Source of the DNA: Candidatus Woesearchaeota archaeon
GTDB lineage: Archaea > Nanobdellota > Nanobdellia > Woesearchaeales > SM23-78
Assembly (NCBI GenBank): GCA_016930415.1
Contig: JAFGGS010000016.1
Coordinates: 331,529 to 395,528 of the forward strand
Direction of reading: 5' to 3'
Length of the DNA stretch: 64,000 nt
Made by a program: the position numbers and the translations under genes. This document shows positions 60,432 through 64,000 of the stretch, in pieces (the first letter of the stretch is position 1; every line of letters begins with the position of its first letter). The notes beneath the pieces were generated by a model that was not told the origin of the DNA, did no database searches, and saw only the letters and a program-made list of their open reading frames with translations.

Positions 60432-62490
60432 CAAGAAAGACAGGACAAAGATAAGAGCAGAACTGGGAAGGCTCCTGTTATTGGTGCAGTTAGTGCTTAT
60501 AATTGTGGTGCTCTTGTCCTGGCCGTCGAGCGCCCACCCCCCCTTGCCTACAGAATTCTACGGCAGGATGAGAGACTATAATAATAACGCCTCGGTCGGA
60601 GAGGTAGTCAATGCATATGATGAATCAGGAACCCTTTGCGGAACGTTCATAATAGTTAATCAAGGATACTACGGCGTTCTTACCTGCACAGGCGATGACC
60701 CTGAAACGTCTGCTGATGAAGGAGCAGTGGCCGGCGAGAACATAACTTTCAGGTATAAGGGATCATTCACCACTGCCAGAGGAGAAGTGACCTGGGAACT
60801 TGGAACTTTCAAGAACGTCAACCTCACATACCCAGTGGTTTATTGCGGAGATTATTTCTGTGATGCTGAGTATGAAAGCACGTTCACCTGTCCGTTTGAT
60901 TGTCCTCAGTATAACGCGTCCCAGAACGTCACGACAAACGCGACCAGTAACACCACTGGTAACGCGACCGGTGGCGGAACAGGCACCGGAAGCGGAGGGG
61001 GCGGAGGAGGCGGAGGAGGAGCAGCTGGAGGGACCACCCAGGCCAGCATAACCATGAGACCCAGGTATCTCGTGAACTTCACAGGAAATTATAGCGGCGC
61101 AGACCTAGGTTTTGATTGTATAGAGAACTGGATCTGTACTAACTGGACTGAATGCGGTATTGATGGAATGCAGAACAGGACTTGCACTGACAGGAATTTC
61201 TGCGGCACTACAGAGGAGAAGCCGCCAGAGACCCAGAAATGCGTCTACACACCCACCTGTTATGACGGGGTCAAGAACGGTTATGAGGACGGAATTGATT
61301 GTGGCGGCTTATGCCCTCCCTGTATCGGTTGTTTCGATGGAGTCCAGAATTGCCACGCAGGGGGATGTGAGGAAGGCGTTGATTGCGGAGGGCCTTGCCC
61401 TGCTTGCCCTAGTTGTTATGATGGCATCAAGAACTGTCATGATGATGCATGCGAGGATGGCATTGATTGCGGAGGGCCTTGCGAGAAGAGATGCCCTTTG
61501 ACGCAGGCGCCGTTCCCATTGTTGGTCTGTAAGAAGGATATCAACCCTTTCAACAATAGGTTCATCATCTTCTTCATAATAGTCCTGCTGGTTATTGGAG
61601 GAAACTTCGCGTATTCTGAGATGAAGGTGCGTGAAGTGAGAGCCTGCAAGCATATGAAGGGCATTGATAGGGCCAGGAAGATCTTGGAGATACGAAGAAA
61701 GGCATTGCTCTTCACAGTAATCCTGGTACTGGTTTCCATAGTCATTTACATGTATTATTATTTCTTTATCATGTGCGAGACTGAGTATAAGTACATCTGG
61801 ATTCTTTTACTGATGCTGGTCTCTATCCCCATCATAGTCCATGAATTGATTCGTTATCTTGAGTATAGTGAGAGCAAGAAGATTCAGAAGATGGCGGCTC
61901 TTCTCAGGTCTCACGAGGAGCAGGTAGAGTGGCTGATCAAGATGCAGAAGGATAATGCTTCCGAGATCATCGAGGGTCTTGTCCGCGAGTTGGAAGGCTT
62001 CCTTGGAAAAGGATCTGATTTGCCTTCTCAGATACTGTTGTCTTTGAAGAGGGTTCTTAAGGACACCAAGTCTGTTTTGGAGGGTTATCTGTTTAATAGG
62101 CCTGCTGATGCTGAGGAGGAGTCTTTGTCGACTTCGGCAGGTGATTGCGTCGAACTGCTTTATGGTGAGAAGCACAAAGCCGTCTTGGAGAAACATGACT
62201 CTCTGGTCAAGATTGGCAGGGATCTTAAGGTCGTATTGGAATACTTGTCTGATAAGAAGAATCTTTCAGAGGAGTTAGCTAAGATAAGGAATTCCTCTGA
62301 TGGTGATTCTGAGGGTGCATCAGGCACAGTAGTTTCCGATGATGTGAAAGAGAAGAATGATGTTGAAGGGGGCAAGAACGCCGCTCTTGATGCCAATTCA
62401 GATTCAGAGGGCGATAAAACCAAGGATAATCCTTCTGATCAACCAAAGCAAGAGCAAAAGCAGGAACAGGCGAGGCAGGAACAGGCTTGA
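60424..62490 (+). CDS. Cys-rich surface protein with TSP1-like segment, three spans and a helical tail
   Basis: 688 residues. TTG 60424 is chosen because GAGGTG (60411-60416) lies 7 nt before it; ATG 60397 lacks a good SD. Signal peptide at about 15-38. Outside: a carboxypeptidase-regulatory-like beta domain, a Cys-rich motif, a Gly linker (about 180-204), the TSP1-like WICTNWTECGIDGMQNRTC, then three C-x-DG-x-x-N...G-x-DCGG-x-C-x-x-C repeats (about 278-359). Three spans follow at about 373-397, 426-449 and 456-476. The tail is helical and ends in an acidic and Gln-rich stretch. The last 300 codons prefer T in the third position, unlike the first half and most other genes here, which suggests a different history. 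Confidence 0.8.
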   Translation: MINKKDRTKIRAELGRLLLLVQLVLIIVVLLSWPSSAHPPLPTEFYGRMRDYNNNASVGEVVNAYDESGTLCGTFIIVNQGYYGVLTCTGDDPETSADEGAVAGENITFRYKGSFTTARGEVTWELGTFKNVNLTYPVVYCGDYFCDAEYESTFTCPFDCPQYNASQNVTTNATSNTTGNATGGGTGTGSGGGGGGGGGAAGGTTQASITMRPRYLVNFTGNYSGADLGFDCIENWICTNWTECGIDGMQNRTCTDRNFCGTTEEKPPETQKCVYTPTCYDGVKNGYEDGIDCGGLCPPCIGCFDGVQNCHAGGCEEGVDCGGPCPACPSCYDGIKNCHDDACEDGIDCGGPCEKRCPLTQAPFPLLVCKKDINPFNNRFIIFFIIVLLVIGGNFAYSEMKVREVRACKHMKGIDRARKILEIRRKALLFTVILVLVSIVIYMYYYFFIMCETEYKYIWILLLMLVSIPIIVHELIRYLEYSESKKIQKMAALLRSHEEQVEWLIKMQKDNASEIIEGLVRELEGFLGKGSDLPSQILLSLKRVLKDTKSVLEGYLFNRPADAEEESLSTSAGDCVELLYGEKHKAVLEKHDSLVKIGRDLKVVLEYLSDKKNLSEELAKIRNSSDGDSEGASGTVVSDDVKEKNDVEGGKNAALDANSDSEGDKTKDNPSDQPKQEQKQEQARQEQA

Positions 62491-62510
62491 ATCAGGATTA
62501 GTGTCCTATT

Positions 62511-62534
62511 GCAGATCGGGATGCAGATCGGGAT
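62511..62534 (+). repeat. Perfect tandem 12-mer between convergent genes
   Basis: GCAGATCGGGAT occurs twice in a row in the 57-bp gap between the stop codons of the 60424 (+) and 62548 (-) genes. No function can be assigned. Confidence 0.8.
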
Positions 62535-62547
62535 AGTGATGTTCTTT

Positions 62548-63513
62548 TTATATCGCTGATTCTGCTGAGAAGATTACTGTTCCGTTGCATTGACCGAATG
62601 GATTTGAGATCGGGTCGATATATAAGCGCCAGTATGTCGCGTTCATCACAGGAGTGGAGTCATCTTGCTGCTGTATTAGAGTCATGTTTGGAAGGGCTGT
62701 CGGAGTTCCTGATATCGGCGTCATGGCAGCCCAGGCTTCTGAGCCGTTGACAGAGTATCTTTCAGTGTCCAGGCTTAGGTTTCTGACCGCACACACCATC
62801 GCAAGGTCGGGATAGAGTGTCTGGTTCTCTCCTCCAAATCCGTAGAGGGATATGTTTATGTCCATGTTCCCGAAGTTGGTGATGTTGGCTTCTACTGAGG
62901 TTGTGGAAGTTTCTCCTACATACATGTCTCCGAAGTCTATGACGTTCGTGACATTGACTGCATATAGCGATCCTATTGTCGCGTTTCTTGTTCCTGTCAC
63001 GTTATAGCTTCGTCCGTTGTATCTGTCATGTACCGTGATGTTTATGATCCAGGTCCCATTGTTGGCGTAGTACCAAGTGTAGAAGGTGCACGTCCAGTTT
63101 ATTGAGTAGTTCGCGAATGCTGTTCCGTTCACTTCGCAGGTGCTGTTGGTGTAGTGCACGTTGTTGTCATCTGGATCTTCTGATGCATTCAAGTAGTAGT
63201 AGAACGTTGAGGCGTTTACTCCGCTACTTCCTGTTCCGTTGAGGGTGTTTCCTCCGTTGTAGTCCTTGAGTTCTATCTTGCAGATCACAGGGTATACTGT
63301 TCCTGCGTTCAGGGTTATGGCAGTCCCGTTGTTGCAGGTGATGTTGACTATTTCCGGCATGGCGTCTGTGACGTTCACTGTTGTTCGTACGCTGAAGTTC
63401 CTGTAGTTGTCTATCGGCCCCCAGCTTATGACGGATGGAAGTATATAGTACAGGTAGAATACGAATATTAAGGCGAACAGTAGTATTATTCGTGGTTTGG
63501 TTTTGATTTTCAT
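62548..63513 (-). CDS. Secreted or anchored beta-rich protein
   Basis: 321 residues. A signal anchor (IILLFALIFVFYLYYIL) is at 9-25. The remainder is extracellular and beta-rich with more than 15 sequons. The segment VIDFGDMYVGETSTTSVEANITNFGNMDINISL (split here as VIDFGDMYVGETS plus VEANITNFGNMDI) resembles ASPM/SPD-2/hydin-type Ig-like domains. Two Cys pairs could form disulphides. It does not belong to the five-member family. Codons are richer in T than in the centre of the window. It has its own promoter with TTGGTAT repeats. Confidence 0.78.
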   Translation of the reverse strand: MKIKTKPRIILLFALIFVFYLYYILPSVISWGPIDNYRNFSVRTTVNVTDAMPEIVNITCNNGTAITLNAGTVYPVICKIELKDYNGGNTLNGTGSSGVNASTFYYYLNASEDPDDNNVHYTNSTCEVNGTAFANYSINWTCTFYTWYYANNGTWIINITVHDRYNGRSYNVTGTRNATIGSLYAVNVTNVIDFGDMYVGETSTTSVEANITNFGNMDINISLYGFGGENQTLYPDLAMVCAVRNLSLDTERYSVNGSEAWAAMTPISGTPTALPNMTLIQQQDDSTPVMNATYWRLYIDPISNPFGQCNGTVIFSAESAI

Positions 63514-63555
63514 TGTTTTTCTTCCGTCATCAACTACAACACATCATAACCAATA

Positions 63556-63582
63556 TTGGTATACTAATTGGTATATTGGTAT
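63556..63582 (-). promoter_or_regulatory. Three TTGGTAT repeats at the 63513 promoter
   Basis: TTGGTAT occurs at 63556-63562, 63568-63574 and 63576-63582, the first as part of the near-palindrome ATTGGTATACTAAT. They lie between the TATA box and the gene, like the GTATAC elements at 52793 and 55378. Confidence 0.5.
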
Positions 63583-63588
63583 CATCAA

Positions 63589-63604
63589 ATATTTAAATGT
63601 TTCG
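63589..63604 (-). promoter_or_regulatory. Promoter of the gene at 63513
   Basis: On the minus strand CGAAACATTTAAATAT, a CGAA-type BRE joined to a TTTAAATA box. It overlaps the 3' end of the gene at 63593, so the promoter lies partly within coding sequence. Leader about 50 nt. Confidence 0.6.
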
Positions 63605-64000
63605 ATTTTCCACTTCAGAACGCGCCTCCCCCTCAGAATCTGCCCGCTCCAGCTCACCATAGAGCAGGTTAAGCTCCAGTTTAAGCCTCCAAAGGACTAA
63701 GACACCCATACCACCCCCACGATATGCATCGAGCGCTATTGAATAATGGAATCTTGCAGAACCAGCATCTCCTTTTTCCAAAGCATTGTAGGCCCTGGCA
63801 ATCTGGCTCGCGCAGAAATCATATCCCCTGTGCTCGGAGAGAGATTGCTTTTCCTCAACGCGAAGAGGCTCATCCAGAGACTCGTTTGCAGCAAGCGCTG
63901 TTTTTGATTGTCTATAGTAATAAGTAATTAAGGCCAAGGCAACCACTCCCAGCATCAAGCCAAGATAAGTCAAAGTCTTGTTCGAGGTCGTCTGTTTCAC
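63593..64000 (-). CDS. Membrane-anchored helical protein, possibly partial
   Basis: The frame reaches the right edge: the first codon in the window, GTG at 64000-63998, could be the start or an internal Val. The visible 135 residues have a signal anchor (YLGLMLGVVALALITYYY) and then a helical region with an A-Y-N-A-L-E-K-G-D motif (about 70-105) typical of TPR-like helices (ARAYNALEKGDAGSARFHYS). It recalls the helical ectodomains encoded at 24565 and 31090, without the cytoplasmic hairpin. Function unknown. Confidence 0.65.
   Translation of the reverse strand: MKQTTSNKTLTYLGLMLGVVALALITYYYRQSKTALAANESLDEPLRVEEKQSLSEHRGYDFCASQIARAYNALEKGDAGSARFHYSIALDAYRGGGMGVLVLWRLKLELNLLYGELERADSEGEARSEVENRNI

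Noticed and set aside
1..64000. CRISPR array, insertion sequence or integrase site
   Set aside because: No regularly spaced repeats, transposase-like gene or tRNA-end duplication was found on either strand.

Overview
The window is archaeal. Genes are preceded by TATA boxes (TTTATATA or TTTAAATA type), often with an adjacent CGAAA-like BRE. Shine-Dalgarno stretches are GAGGTG or GGTGAT, several starts look leaderless, and GTG/TTG starts occur. The CheC/CheD chemotaxis set, KaiC-family ATPases and sequon-rich giant surface proteins fit the same picture. I see no tRNA, rRNA, CRISPR array, transposase or attachment site. The lineage cannot be fixed from this window. The tiny AbrB-type protein, the many Asn-rich secreted proteins and the small regulators remind me of DPANN-type archaea (Woesearchaeota-like), with low confidence.

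Layout. 1-3.4 kb: the 3' part of a large membrane-anchored surface protein. 3.5-16.6 kb: a complete chemosensory cluster (cheA, cheY, cheY, cheC, a cheD with an inserted receiver-like domain, a receptor, cheW, a zinc-ribbon gene, glucokinase, cheY, cheB, cheR, cheR, cheC and a KaiC-like protein without a P-loop). 16.6-18.2 kb (minus): a membrane histidine kinase. 18.3-21.1 kb: a surface protein. 21.3-34.4 kb: a tight co-directional array of an autoregulated HTH gene, a KaiC ATPase, a membrane protein, a second KaiC ATPase, two more membrane proteins, two P-loop-less KaiC-like proteins and a receiver. 34.4-37.7 kb (minus): a triple-PAS protein and a histidine kinase. 38.1-49.2 kb: one giant secreted protein of about 3,680 residues with two MAM-like domains. 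49.3-50.3 kb: a coiled-coil protein sharing a domain with the first KaiC protein. 50.3-56.8 kb (minus): a small unknown gene, five paralogous secreted proteins and two small DNA-binding regulators. 57-64 kb: more surface or membrane proteins, a winged-helix gene with operator repeats, a mini AbrB gene and a partial gene at the right edge.

How it may work together (inference). The chemosensory genes and the KaiC/membrane-protein array share a protein family, the P-loop-less KaiC-like proteins, and both sit among surface proteins. Four membrane proteins have the same plan: a helical or beta ectodomain, one membrane span near the C-terminus, and one or two copies of a short cytoplasmic helical hairpin. 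That hairpin occurs six times in the window. Two KaiC-type ATPases are encoded between them. No archaellin, FlaI/FlaJ or other archaellum core gene is present. The best candidate for an undescribed system is therefore a KaiC-powered or KaiC-scaffolded surface apparatus (adhesion, surface motility or signalling across the envelope) whose state is set by a CheA/CheY pathway.
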